From Euptelea pleiosperma (lineage: Eukaryota > Streptophyta > Magnoliopsida > Ranunculales > Eupteleaceae), in contig CM068541.1 in NCBI GenBank assembly GCA_035048495.1, positions 12,283,929-12,347,928 on the forward strand: a stretch of 64,000 nucleotides of DNA. Direction: 5' to 3'. The notes beneath the pieces were generated by a model. That model ran no database searches. It worked only from the letters and a program-made list of their open reading frames with translations, and had not been told where the DNA came from. Shown here piece after piece: positions 10,924 through 24,022 of the stretch. The translations under genes were made by a program, and so were the position numbers. Every line of letters begins with the position of its first letter. Positions within the stretch are counted from its first letter, which is position 1.

Positions 10924-11323
10924 GAGAAAACCTTCGCTCACACTTGTGTGTGAGCAAAGCCGATCACACATCACAATATGAGCCACGGGGCACACTCTTA
11001 GAGGACGATGACCGTATGGATGTTTGGCTAGTCCTTCGGTGGACTTGTAAACCAAAAATTAGCTTGATTAGCGATTTCTAAGCGTTGGATTTGAGTCATT
11101 TGCATGGGTTGATTTTAACAGTAGAATTTAAAGCATTATTGACCATTATTTGGGGTACTATATCCAAAGGTCTGACATAACTAATCAGGCTGATTTTTGG
11201 TTTACAGGTCCAGCGAGGGACTGGTCAAACATCCATACGGTCATCATCTTCTAAGAGTGTGACACGTGGCTCATATTGTGGTGTGATCGGCTTTGCTCCA
11301 CATGTGTGAGCGAAGGTTTACTC
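10924..11323. mobile_element. MULE-type MITE, GAGWAAACC family, 9-bp target duplication
   Basis: The terminal inverted repeats start GAGAAAACCTTCGCTCACAC. The flanks are a perfect 9-bp duplication CTCAACTAG at 10915-10923 and 11324-11332. The interior has the dispersed ACCGTATGGATGTTTGGC core in both orientations. There is no coding sequence. Confidence 0.85.
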
Positions 11324-11510
11324 CTCAACTAGGGGTGCCAATGGATGAGAACAACCTGACAATTTTCGGGTTCGGAGTCTGCTATATAATGGCATTTGTC
11401 TGTAGATCCACCTAGGGACTGGCCAAACATCCATGGGTTTCGGTTCTTAACGGACTAGTACTTGGACCAAACTGGAACCGATAGGACCCAGAACCAACAT
11501 ATGTAGAATA

Positions 11511-13218
11511 CTAGTGGGTGGCCCGTGCCCACGGCACTCCCTGACAAAGCATTTGCCAAAATCGGGTGTGAGTGGTGGAGATCCACTGTCCATTGGGGTA
11601 ATAAGATCTTGGCCATCCTTTATGAAGCTGGATAAGAGGGGGAGCAATACCCTGTTTTGTTATATAACTAGTGGGTTTCCGTGCCATCGGCACTCCTCGA
11701 CAAAGAATTTGCCAAAATCAGGTGAGTGGCGGAGATCCACCGTCCATTCGGGGGAGGATTAGATCTCGGCCCTTCTTTGTTGTGCTTATAAGAGGAGGTA
11801 TAAGTAGGAAGACAACCAATGAGTTTTGTTATATAGAATAGTCAATGGCCCGTGCCCACGGCACTCTCCGACAAAAGCATTTGCAAAAATTGGATGCCTT
11901 AGGCACTAAAATAGTATAACGGACTGGGGCATTACCGTTTTTTCCATTATAACAGTTGTTATAACGGATTGTAAAGTACAGAGGGAGAAATGGGAGAATA
12001 ACAGAAATAACAAAAAATAACGGTGTTGAAATTCAAAATTTGAATAAATTGAGGTCAAATTAGGTTGATTGAGTGGCTGAAATCTAACCGTCTACATTAG
12101 ATCGATGGATAGATAAGATAAGAGAATACAACTGAGTTGTCTTGCTATATACGTGGGTGGCCCGTGCCCGTGGCACTTTCCGTCAAAGTGTTTGTCAAAA
12201 TCGAGTGGGAGTTAATCTCAGCCATCGATATGAAGCATAGTGGATCTCAGCCACTCATTATTGAAGCCATATAAGATAAGAGGGGTATAAGACAACCAAT
12301 GTCAGTTGTTATATAGATAGTGGGTGGCCAGTGCCCACGGCACTCTCCAACAAAGCGTTTGTTAAAATTGGGTGTGAATGGCTGAGATCCACCATCTATT
12401 TTGGGGATAAGATCTCATCCCTTCTTTGTCTAAATAGATAAGAGGGGGTATAAGTGGGGAGACAACTTCCCTGTTTTGTTATATAGATAGTAAATGGCCC
12501 GTGCCCACGGCACTCTCCAACAAAAGCGTTTGAAAAAATTGGGTGCCTACGGCACTCGAATGGTATAATGGACTGGGGTGTTACCAACTTTTCCATTATA
12601 ACAACTATTACAACGGATTGTAACGCATGGATGGAAAAATGAGAAAATAACATAAATAACAAAAAATAACGGTGTTAAAATTCAAAATTTTGAATTTCAC
12701 ATTTTTAATAAATATATTGAGGTCAAATGAGTGGGACTGAATGAATAAATGAGGGGGATTAAGTGGCTGAAATCTAACCACCCACATTAGATGGATGGAT
12801 TTAATCTCAACCACTCTTTATATATCTTATAAAGCAGGATAAGATAAGAGAATACAACTGAGTTGTTTTGTTATATGTGTGGGTCGCCCGTGCCCGTAGT
12901 ACTCTACGGCAAAGTGTTTGTCAAAATCGGGTGGGAGTTAATCTCAGCCATCGATATGAAGCATAGTGGATCTCAGCCACTCATTATTGAAGCCATATAA
13001 GATAAGAGGGGTATAAAAAAAATCATAGTGATCACTTGTTATATTGATAGTGGGTGGCCCGTGCCCTCGGCACTCCCTACTAAAGTATTTGCCAAAATCA
13101 GGTGTGAGTGGCTGAGATCCACCGTCTATTTGGGGATAAGATCTCGGACCTTCTTTGTTGAAACAGATAAGAGGGGGTATAAGTGGGGAGACAACTTCCT
13201 GTTTTGTTATATAGATAT
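11511..13218. repeat. Tandem array of eight Helitron-like end units with higher-order period
   Basis: Units start near 11511, 11668, 11840, 12150, 12320, 12490, 12880 and 13050. Each begins GGGTGGCCCGTGCCCACGGC or a variant, continues AAAATCGGGTGTGAGTGG, and closes GATAAGAGGGGGTATAAGTG then TTTTGTTATATAGATAG. Units 3-5 (11840-12489) and 6-8 (12490-13218) repeat the same order: a long unit with an AT-rich insert, a GGGAGTTAATCTCAGCC unit, and a GGCTGAGATCCACC unit. Read on the minus strand, the starts give GTGCCGTGGGCACGGGCC followed, in the first two units, by CTAG then T. That is a hairpin just before CTAG, as at Helitron 3' ends. The Helitron origin is inferred. Confidence 0.65.
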
Positions 13219-13429
13219 CAAGTTTTTTCTAAACATTAATAAAAATTATATAAAAGTATTTTACGAATATATTTTTCAATAACCGGCAGGTAATTGGTTC
13301 TTATCGTTCTGATTCTGGTTCTATTTATTTGAGAACAGGAGCTCGAGCCAGTGGGAACTCAAACCGACCTATGTAACAAGTTCCAGGTCCTTTGGCACCC
13401 GAACAGAACTGACCCGTTGACACCCCTAC

Positions 13430-13930
13430 TTTACTTTTTGTGCTGCATATGTTCCTAAATTACCCCTATTTTTGTTTCTTTTCTTTTCTTCAATTTAGTC
13501 ACTTGGTAGGTGTTTTTTGGTCTTTTGGCATAAAGGCACACGTCACCCCTATAAGCACACATGGCCCCAACAGCTTAGTCAATGTTCTCTCTTATTAAGA
13601 AAAAAAAAAAAGACCCTTATTCCTATTATGACCTTCAAATTTCTTAAATTTATAAATATTGTTTATTTCATTTTTTAAATTATTTTTACTTTATAGTGAT
13701 GCTTTGGTCATTCAACATTTTCACAGTTCAACTCAACTGTGAAAACATTTTATTAAAGGCAGACGTGGCACCTAAACTGTCTGTATAAACAATTTGATGA
13801 TGGTATCAAAGTTGATGATGGACCCACAATATGAGCCACGTGGCACATTATTAGAGGCTAACCGTATGGATCATTGACCCGTCCCTAGATGGACTTACAT
13901 GACAAAAACAGGCTTGATTAGTGACAGGTT
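13430..13930. repeat. Dispersed repeat also present at about 44460-44800
   Basis: Shares long stretches with the 44.46-44.80 kb region: TTATTCCTATTATGACCTTC, CATTCAACATTTTCACA, GACGTGGCACCTAA. It ends in half of the ACCGTATGGAT-core MITE (13825-13925), whose right half is missing. Confidence 0.55.
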
Positions 13931-14094
13931 CTACTATAATTTAATGGTTAAATACTGCCCACCCTGCACGAGCCATTAATTTTATAGATTGTAGTTGCTT
14001 TTGTAGTTGCTTTCTAAAAGACTATAATCAACATCCCCTAGAAACAGGACAGGAAGTAAATGATATACTTGGGCATTAAACCAGTCAGTGCATA

Positions 14095-14168
14095 CGATGT
14101 CGATTCGAATCATCCAACAGAACAATGGGACCGATGTCGATTCGAATCATCCAACAGAACAATGGGAC
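14095..14168. repeat. Two perfect 37-bp tandem units
   Basis: The unit CGATGTCGATTCGAATCATC...GGGAC is repeated twice with no visible difference. Confidence 0.85.
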
Positions 14169-14961
14169 AGTATTCCCAGTCAGGCCAATTTTTAACCAAG
14201 AATATTTCTCAGCAACACCTGTTTAGATCATTATATGCCATTTTTCACCATTTTAACAAAAAAGAAAAGAAAATGATTGAATTTGTTGGGAACAAACACA
14301 CTTTAAATGCAAAGCTAGAGGAAGGAAATAAGAAACAAGTAAACCACAACACAAGATATACGGGTTTACCTGATGTGGGCTACGTCCACGAAGATTGCAA
14401 CTAGTTCACTATTGAGAGTGAGAGATCATCAACGAAGGAAACAAACCTCTTCTTCATTTTACAAAGTAATAGAAGAAACCCCAAAACCCAAATGCTCTAA
14501 TTCTCCTCACTCACATTACCCCAAAAAAATCAAAGATGACTTTAAAATGAAAATTTCCTTTCGGGGGCGCTGCCCGCGAACCCCTGCCAAGGGGGGCTAA
14601 CTTCGCGGCTGATCAAGCTTCACAATCTCATCAGAATTATCAAAAGTACTTATTTAAAAATGTTTTTCTCTCAATTTTTTTTTTCTATTGGCAGAAAATT
14701 CAGCAGTGTTCAAACACTACAAACTTTATGTTCAACTTGCAACATCAACACCCTATTGCTAGAGAATTCTGGAAATTTAGAAAAAACACCTGGGAATCCA
14801 TCGCCACTCGCAGGTAAAGACAGTATAACACTATAACTGTAACTCCCACCTCTAGACATAATTACACGTGTCTTTGAGATTGTTGGAAGATCAGCATTGG
14901 ATTCCACATCATCTCCGATTCAAACTTCAGTTAGACTTCCTTAAGTAGCTGATGGATGCAT
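14169..14961. other. 3' flank of CESA8, no gene seen
   Basis: AT-rich except for an unusual GC-rich stretch at about 14560-14607 (GGGGGCGCTGCCCGCGAACC, then CCTGCCAAGGGGGGCTAAC). This stands out sharply from its surroundings and can form short stems. Its origin is not recognised. The gene's 3' UTR presumably begins below 14962. Confidence 0.45.
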
Positions 14962-17900
14962 TCAGCAATCGATTGAAATGCAGCTCTGGGCAATGGTTAA
15001 ACTGTCCACCTTGCTTAAGAACGGATCCACCTTCACCCAAAGAAGTGAGAAGACAGAGGCCAACAGCACCGACCAGAGCACAACAATAGTTGGAGTCCGG
15101 TTCTGCCTCCCCATGAGACCCTTAAGGAATGGGTAAAGATGAAGAATCACCCAAAAGGCAAAGAAGACCTTGCCAAAAAGTGGGCCCCAAGCTTCGTATC
15201 CCCTGTTCAGTGCATCAGAAAATCCGGCTACGACACCCACCATATTGACGATGAGAAGCGTCATGGGAGGGATCAGAAGTGTTGTCCACTTGAAATTGTA
15301 GAGCTCACCAAATTCTGCATCGTCAGCAGATTTTGCTGTCACAGTGAAGTTGGTATCAAGGCCAGCAACCATCTTTAGGAATCCTTGGAAGACAGCAAAG
15401 AGATGTGCCGAAACACCTCCAATCACCCAAAACTGCTCGTTACGCCACCAGTCTTCAATGCCAACACCACTCCACCGCAGCTCTAGCACGCTGGTCAAGA
15501 TGATGGAGATGAAGAGGCCAAGAAACCAGATGCTTGCAAGGTTTGACAGCTGAAGCAAATTGAAGAGTACAATAAGAAGTTAGATTGAATGTGCAACAAG
15601 CCTCTAAAAACATGTATAAACTCGAACAGTTGGGATATAATAAAACAAGATGTTTGAACACAACGAATTTGACTTAAGCCAATTGACCAAAACCCCCCCC
15701 TGAAAAGACTTTGACCTGATACAAATAAAATGTCTCAAAAGTGTTTAAAAGAACTATCACACTTAGAATAGACAATCTAATGCTGCAGTAGTATCTGTTG
15801 TAGGTTCAGAAATGGAAGAAAGAATTACCGTCGGTATGATAAATTTTCCGGTAAGAAGGCAAATAGCAGGCAGCGAGCAGTATGCAATGAGAGGAAGGGA
15901 GGTGAATGGGTAGATAATGGTGTTTATGTATGCCAGTCTTTGCAGCCATTTGAGGCGGCCACCTCCGAATCCATACCATAGGGGACAGTGTCTGCTGAGG
16001 AATATCTCCACAGATCCAAGGGCCCACCGGAGAACCTGGTGCAGCCGGTCAGACAGGTTGATGGGAGCTGATCCTTTGAATGCAGGCCTCAAAGGCATGC
16101 AGTAAATTGATCTCCACCCTCGGCAGTGCATCTTGAAACCAGTTAAAATATCCTCTGTGACGGACCCGTATATCCAACCGATCTGAGCAATAGATGGCAA
16201 AAACATCCAGTTGCAAGTCAATAAAAGAATAAATTTAATAATTTTCATTGTACAAATATGCTTCAGGATTTAGGACAAAAAAAAGAGGTAAATAAAGTAA
16301 ACTAAGAACGAAAGAAAACAAAATTCAATAGGAAGGAAATGTGGAAAACTGTCATGTTGACCCACTTTTGTCCACTCTTTACTACTAACTCAACCAGAAT
16401 AACCACACTAAAATTGATAGATTAGCGATCTTTGGTTTCTGAAGAATGGAATCTGAACCCCATTCCAAATTGTAAGAAGACCCTAGAATCTGTGCAACAC
16501 AATTGCGACTACTTGACTCGTGTTCCCCTCTCTCATCAAGTACCTAAATTTACATGAATGGAGTCAATGTGTATGAGGAGAACAGGATAAAAATTGAACT
16601 GAACGACTCACCTCTTTTCCCCATTCAGTTTTCTCTTCATACCCACAGCTAATGACATGAATTGCTTCTTTGATCAGTGTCGATCGGTTGGCAGAATCAG
16701 CAACTCCTCCATTCTCCATCAGTGTAGACTCGATGAATACAGAAGACAATCCAAAAGACTTCTCAAAGCTGATCTGAGAAAGCAGTAGCGACCTCTCGTA
16801 CTCGTCATAATCTGCACAAAATGCTCACATTTAGTATTATTATTATTGACAGCACTGCTAACTTGATTTCGTATGGTTACATCAAGGAAGCTCTTACTGT
16901 CAATTTCTCTGAGGTTAAAAATGGCAGCATTGAGGTCATCCCGTTTTGAATCTCGGTAAAGCTCAGAGAGATCTTTAGAAGGCTTCTTGGAGCAGCAGCA
17001 GCACCATGAGCAAGATGAAGAAGCCTTGGGAAGGCTGGGCAAAGATGCAGGCCCATAGCCATAAAGTGCCTGCCTATTGAAAACACAACCAGTCCCCACA
17101 TAGACTGGTCCTTGAATGCCATCCAATCCTTTCATGTTGACCTGAAAACAGTAGTTAAAGAATTGTCAAAAGCTGACAGTAATGCTCCTTTCTGACAGTG
17201 CTGGAACGAAGCATATTCTGATTTACAGCTTACATCAAAGAAAACCGTGTTCCGGTTGGCATATCTGTCACTGCGATCGATGCCATCGAATCTCTGAGGA
17301 AACTGAACATAGCAGACATCTCTACCAACTTGTGGGTCCATCATGAAGCACATGGCTTCACGAACTGCCTGGCTATTGTTAACATAGTGATCACAGTCGA
17401 GGTTAAGAATGTAGGGAGCATTGGTTAGAATTGCAGACACTCTAACCTGTAAGGACCATCGAATTCAGCATAAATCAGAACAGATACCCAAAAGAAGGAA
17501 ATTTATTTATTTTACTTAACTTGAATAATGCAGGTAATCTACCAGAGCATTCATGGCGCCAGCCTTTTTATGGTGTTGGTATCCAGGTCTCTTCTCTCTT
17601 GAGACATAAACCAGTCGGGGAAGCTCATTTCCTTCTATGTCATGGGCACCACTATTTCCAAGAAAAACCTGGAAAGAATAACAAAATGCAGGCCTAGAGT
17701 CAAATTCCAATAAGAAACTGGATGATGCTTTTGTGAGAAAAGGAAACTCAAAGGTGTTCCTGAACTAATATTTAAAGAATAGTGAAACAATTTAAGAAAA
17801 TGCCACCTACTCATAGATATTATTCCTATTTTTATTGGAAAACATATCCTAAATATACAGAAAAAGTTTATATATTTGAAAAATATTGAAAACCTCACTT

Positions 17901-20900
17901 GGAAAATTGTGTCCCAAGATTTCTAAAATGTGTCGAAGAAACCAAAAACTAATGGTTTACATTTCAATCTGCAAACACACAATTTTTCACAAGAAACTAA
18001 GGGGCAATTCAGAAATTGGATACCTTGAAATAATACAACTCTGCACCCAACTTTCCAAATTAGGCTCTGTATTGTTGCCCTGAAAAGTTTTCTAAAAATG
18101 ATTTTTGCATATGTATGGTCATAAAACTTTTTCTGTATCAAACACTTCCTGACAAACAAATCCTTTTTCTGTAAAACTTTTTGTTGATCACCATACAGAG
18201 CCTTAATTGAACTTTTAAACTGGAAAATATTTTTGTGTATCACTGAGGAACTTAGTCAAACATCCACATACTTTGTGTAGAGCATTGTAAGAAATTTAGC
18301 AGAACAGTGACATAAACGAAGAAGTCTGAATATAAACAAAATATCTTAAAAAGAATAAAATAAAAGAACATTAAAAAAGAAGAATCTATTATCATATTTC
18401 ACATACAGTGAAGCAGGCAAGCCACTGGTTCAGGTCACCTATCAACAGAGATGAACCTTGACAGCTAATGACACTATATTTTTTAGAATTTAGATAATCC
18501 AATTGCATTGTTGAAAAAAGAAAGAAAAGGGAGATTAATCTCTGTAGATACAGCAATAAATAAAGAAAAAATAAGCTGGTCAAACCTGAATCATGCCAGG
18601 ATGGTCACGGGGATTGTTTCCTGGCCAAGGTGTCCCATCTTGCATCGTCCAGCCTTCATCAGGTGTTTTCTGAGCCTTTGCTACTATAGCATTGATCCTC
18701 ACTTTGTACTCTTCATAATCTCTCTGTAATTAAATGGAAAGCCAATCATGAAATTCTTGTTCATAAAAATTGATTGTGTGAATTGTGCTTGTCAGCTCTA
18801 GGAAACTAATAACAATAGATAGTACTCGTAGACGATTCCAGGATCTGCAACGAAAGGATAGGTTGACTTCAGATGCTTACTTTCATTGCCCTGCGTTCCT
18901 TCACAAAAGACGGTTGTACTTTATCCTTCAAGTAATCGATCTTCTGTGAGAAATAGAACTCGGGTGCACGTGGCTCAATTGAATATTTTTTGCAGAATGG
19001 GACCCACTTCCTTGCAAACTCGGAGGTCTCAACAAGAGATTCAAATGTAAGCATAGCAGAGCCATCGTCAGACACATAGCAGGAAACTTTATCAACAGGG
19101 TAGTCTACAGCAAGGATCGAAAGCACAGTATTGCCAGTGATCAATGGTGGTTCTTTTAATGGATCGACTGTACTAACAAAAAAGTCCACAGCAGCGAGCT
19201 CAGAGGGTCCACCTTCTCTTTCATATCTGGAAAATACATGGAGGGAGAATTGCCATCTCATAATCACAATCACATAGCAATCTTATTTACGTTTTACATT
19301 TTTTATGGTTATACTAAAATTATTGACCAAGAAGTTAGTGCATTTAATCATCTCTGATAAATAAGCCTTCTTTGGTCAATTAAGAGAAATAAGAAGTGTG
19401 CATTTGTAGTTACTAAAGAATATGAATTTTGTGGTTTTGGATGTATACCTTGAGGATAGGCTGTCAATATATGTCTCCCTATTAATAGGAGACCATTTAG
19501 GAAATTGATCCAACACCCAGGAGACAGCGAACCAGATCTCACAAATGATAGAAGTGAGCCATAGACCATAAGCACTATCAACAGGATTTGTCACTCTATA
19601 ATGGAAAAAAAGCCCCAGAATTATCAATCTCATAATAATCACAATCCTGTATGGAGTGAGTTTGCTGGAAGGAATTGGAACTGTTCTTGAAAGAGGTAGT
19701 ATGGCTTCTGAAGACCTGCACACCATACCTCAGTAAATAAACATGTTTTATATTTAAATGGAGCGGCTAGCTCAAAAATATCACAGATCCATAAAACTAA
19801 TAGAATAATTTTTTTTCCCTTTTTTGGTAGAGTTCTGCTCCATTTTTGTAAAAAATAGAGCAGCATGAAAATCAAAACAATCCTTCAGCCTTCAGGTAGA
19901 AGCTCATGTGGTTAATCATGATTTAACAAAATAATGAAACCAAAGAAAGTTGGAAAACCACAACATTGGGATTTTCTTACTACTTCCAGCATGTGTCTCT
20001 ATTTCCAACTCCAATCACCCATAATCATGGTTTAAATAAAATATTGAAAAGCATATCAGGCACTTGTCCATACAATATGACATGCATTGATACGGTTTGA
20101 AATGCAAATGGATATACTGGGGGTATTGCTTTGATAGCCCCTTAATATAAAAAGGATACACTCTGTATCAAGTCATATGGCTTGAAATTTCTTAATCTTA
20201 GTCACAACAAAGTGACAATCTGCCATATGTTACTTGACAATATCTGGTATGAGAAGACTCACCCATTCCCTGCAATTTAAATTTTAAAATGCAATTGGAT
20301 AAAAACAATGGGATTCAATGCCTTGTTAACGAAAAAGTGATAATGTAGTTAAAATCTCAGTTCAAACCATCTAGTGAGAGAAAAAGCAACTTCAACCATA
20401 AACAAACAACCTATGAAGAATCATGAACACCTTAAAACAATATTTGTTCCTCTACGCATATGGTATTAGAGCAAAAAATGTCCATTCATGTGAGCATGTA
20501 GGGAAAAATATCTTCCAACAGTGAAAAGCAGTTTAGCAGTATATATATATTCTGACTTTCTTTTGTTCATTTTATGTTCATACTGCTACTTTTCCATCAG
20601 CTGTTTTAAATTCATTCTATTTTTTTTTCTATCCAAACTATTATACTTACTGTTTTTCTTCCATCTGCTGTTCGGGTGGAATTTGAGGTTCTTGACCACC
20701 CTTACTTGTAGCCTTCTTCTTTTTATTCTTGTTCTCTTTCCAACTTTCCACCCTGTTCTTCCATATAGGGTTCCCGGATTCAAAATTTGACTCTTCAAAA
20801 CAAAATCAGATAGCCAATGTTAGCACCTTAAATTGCAGGACATAAAATAAGGAACCCAATGACTAATACATGGACCCTAAAACTCACCACTTTCAACCGA

Positions 20901-22258
20901 GAAATTACTTAAATTTCTAGCATGGATTCCAACATCCTGTATAAAAACAATGGACAACAACACAGTCAGCTTCCTAATATTCTGAAGTTTTGGTACAGGA
21001 ATGCCATGTCAATTACCCAAAAGGCACCCCAAAGCAAATATAACAGAGTGGTTTTACTCAAAAAATGCAACACAGAAATGCACAAAGAGGCAGGTACCTG
21101 ATAATTGTGGAGATGAATTGCCATTGTTGAATGATTGGCTGAAACCTCCATTTCAACATCATCCATTACTGGGTTCTCTGAAGAATCCATGATCAAGCTT
21201 TCAGTCAAGGATATTAAGCAAGTTTGCCAAAGTATTCACTACCAAAAGAAAGTTTGTTTAAAAAAATGCAGATCAATAGGATCCTGGCTGTTGGAAAACT
21301 CTATTTTTATTTATTTATTTTCTTAAAAGAGCAAGGATCACAAATCACCAATAGGGTCATGTGTTTGACCCCAGCAATATGTGAGAATTTATTGTCTGGA
21401 CTAACGTGAAAAATCAGCAGAAATGAAAAGCATTTGATCATAATTTTTGCCCCACTTAGAGGTATCTGGGGGGCTATTTCAAATGTGAAGTATGTTAAGG
21501 TTTCCTAAAAATTAAATTGAAAACCACCAAGGTGTATCCCCAAATTGTTTCCAAGAAAGTGACAAGAAAAGATACGTAACTTTTTATTTATTTATTTATC
21601 TACATACCTTAAAATCTAAGTTCACCCATGATATGCCATATTAATATATTATAATCAACCTGAGAGTCTTGAGACAGTAAATATTTTCCTTTTTCCCCAA
21701 ATGATGTGAATCAGCGTTTGGCTGAATTCACCATTATCTATCGGCATTTCTGATATCAACAATAGCAAGTAGTCAAGACGCCAATTGATTGAACCACAAT
21801 ATCAAATTGAGGGTGTCAATAGGTACCTACTACTTGACAGACCTGACTTCTGAGTGTTCTGTTTATACAAGTTTTCTTATTACGCAAAAGTCTCAATCAA
21901 TTTGGCTGGTTCAGAGCCTATCTTTCAGATTTGATTAATAATCAAGTCGGGTTTGGATAGACTGGTTCCCAACCCAGATTCTAACTTATGATACTTCTAA
22001 TTCAAACTTAATCACAGGCTGAGCATTCAAAACTAAATCTCCACAACAAACCAAGAAAGAAAAGAACTAACCCAAGCTAACACCGTGCGGAGTGCTACAT
22101 CTCAAGCAGACTTTTCGTCCCTCCTTGAGCTCGTAATCCAAACAAGACTTGCAAATGGGGAAGTTACATTCATGGCAAGCGACAAAAACCTCACCGTTCG
22201 AAGCGAACCCAAGTGGTTCACCGCAGGAGTAGCAGAGAGGAACTCCAGAATCCATCAT
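14962..22258 (-). CDS. CESA8: Cellulose synthase catalytic subunit, CESA8-like (secondary wall), 13 exons
   Basis: A plasma-membrane cellulose synthase subunit that polymerises UDP-glucose; CESA8 acts with CESA4 and CESA7 in secondary walls. Exons: 22084-22258, 21098-21177, 20888-20936, 20651-20792, 19449-19715, 18881-19226, 18586-18723, 17543-17668, 17234-17446, 16898-17141, 16612-16811, 15829-16182, 14962-15549. All have GT-AG introns and phases agree, giving 2922 nt and 973 aa. The start MMDSGVPLC leads into a RING-type finger with eight Cys (9, 12, 28, 31, 36, 39, 51, 54). The short MM-start without the longer N-terminus of CESA4/7 points to CESA8. Catalytic motifs are DDG 291-293, DCD 458-460, TED 669-671 and QVLRW 709-713. 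Two membrane segments lie near 170-225 and about six after 720. The C-terminus is SCISIDC. No lesion was seen. CESA8 versus another secondary-wall isoform rests on the N-terminus. Confidence 0.93.
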
Positions 22259-22313
22259 CTCGATTGAATTTTCTCTAAAATCTATTTTTCTTCTTCTTCT
22301 TCTTCGGTTTGAA

Positions 22314-22329
22314 AACCCTAGCTAGGGTT
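22314..22329. promoter_or_regulatory. Palindromic telo-box in the CESA8 leader or promoter
   Basis: AACCCTAGCTAGGGTT is a perfect 16-bp palindrome made of two opposed AACCCTA half-sites, 56 bp 5' of the CESA8 start codon. A (GAA)n-like tract lies between it and the ATG. A regulatory role is inferred. Confidence 0.4.
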
Positions 22330-22837
22330 CGTTGGTGTCCATGAGAAGTTGTTCTTGGCATCTTTGTAATGGTGTGAGGAGGAAGGGTTGGTGGGGAAAT
22401 GGAAGTTGGGATGCTGGTAATTGTTTTGCAGAGAAGGGAAAAGGAAAAGATGAGAAGCAACGTCTAGTTTTTTTTTCAAAGATTTGAAAATTATGAAGAC
22501 ATGCGTGTTTTTGAAGGAAGGCGTTCGGTTTGGGGAGGCGACAGCTTAACTAATTAATCAACGTCCTTTCGCGGGTGAATTTTTTTTTCTTTATCGTGCG
22601 CCTACTCTTGTTTTGAAGTTAAATTGCAGAAAGCTCCCTGGTTTTCAACTAAAATGGCTAATTCGCCACTTGCGTTTTCATTTTCTCCCCTGGATTCCAT
22701 TCCATCAAGAAGATTTGCTGGACAAAAATCAACCAATTGCATGATCTTGACTACTAGCTATATTCCGTCCTTTTTGAATGATAAAAGTTCAATTTATCAA
22801 AGGGTCGGGCTCCAGTTACCGCCCTAGACAGGTTCCG
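22330..22837. other. Upstream region of CESA8
   Basis: Contains the likely promoter of the CESA8-like gene. No convincing TATA box could be assigned, and no other gene was seen. Short open frames here have no recognisable product. Confidence 0.4.
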
Positions 22838-23148
22838 GTTACAGGACACAATGTGAGCCACGTGGCACATTCTTAGAGGACTCTGACCGTATGGATTTTT
22901 GGCCAATCCCTAGATGGACCTACGAACCAAAAATCAGTTTGACTAGTGATTTCTAGGCATTGGATCTTTGTACCTCAAATACTACTCAAATTCCTACAGT
23001 TGAGATTAACCCATGAAAATAATCCAATCCAACGCCTATAAATCACTAATCAGGTTGATTTTTGGTTTGTAGGTCCACTTAGGGAATGGCCAAACATCCA
23101 TACGGTCAGAGTCCTCTGAGCCACGTGGCTCATATTGTGTCATGTAAC
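22838..23148. mobile_element. MITE with TIR GTTACAGGACACAATGTGAG
   Basis: Inverted ends of about 70 bp enclose the GAGCCACGTGGC and ACCGTATGGAT core. It ends ...GTGTCATGTAAC. The core matches the 10924 family, but the outer tips differ and no target duplication was found. Confidence 0.65.
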
Positions 23149-23648
23149 TAGAGCCTGTCATTTTCAGGGCGGTACCTTGAGCCTGAACCTTTATCAAAAG
23201 GTTTAAATTACTAATCAAGCTAATTTTTAGTTATAGACATTACATGTGCTCAAGGTGTAGGGCGTAAGCTTCACGAACACGCATTTTTAAGTGAATGATA
23301 AAAGTAAAATAAATAAGAAACAAGGGAGTGGATATTCACACACCACATTTCTTGTCGGGGCGACTCCTGGTGGGGCACACCCTATTTCTTACCTCTTTTG
23401 GTATGATAATCTCCGAAGATGAAATTGTTGAATTTTGTTCAAACTTCAAACATCCAAGCTTCTGAAGAGGGTGAAATTGACAAAAAAAAGAGTGAAATCC
23501 ACAAGTTCATCGATGATTTCTTCATTGGGATGTGCCTGATCGACTAGGAATTCGCCCCAACAAGAAATGGGGTGTGCAAATATACGCTCCCTAAGAAAAA
23601 AAATGCTACCCCACAGATAACCAAACAAAAAGTATTACCGTTGAGACC

Positions 23649-24006
23649 ATGGTTTAGAAATGGGTGTTATAACGAAAATAACGGCTGTAATAACGAAAAT
23701 AATGGCCGTTATAATGAATTCGGACCTCCCCTGATGTTATGTACCGTTAAAATGCTCTAAAAATAACTGCCGTTATTTTCATTTTTTCTTTTCTTTTCTA
23801 ACGAAAATAATGACCGTTATTTTCTAGAAAATTTTGTGGATAAAAAAGGCAGTTATTTTCCATTATTTTCATTTTTAAAAATTTGACTGTTAGCGCCTTA
23901 CTTTCCGTTATTTTCCCTTTTTGCCCATGTTACAATTCGTTATAATGGCTGTTATAGCGGAAAAAAACAGCAACGCCCCTAGTATAACGGGCCCCTTTAA
24001 ACCTTG
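23649..24006. mobile_element. MULE-type MITE, AWGGTTTA family, 9-bp target duplication
   Basis: The element runs ATGGTTTAG... to ...TAAACCTTG between perfect 9-bp copies of GTTGAGACC (23640-23648 and 24007-24015). The interior is rich in GTTATAACGAAAATAACGGC-type repeats. Relatives are at 41012-41361 (also a 9-bp duplication), 33178-33566 and, decayed, inside 38440-38940. Confidence 0.8.
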
Positions 24007-24022
24007 GTTGAGACCATTGAAT

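Noticed and set aside
14060..14404. 114-codon plus-strand frame
   Set aside because: It includes the two 37-bp tandem units and has no recognisable product.
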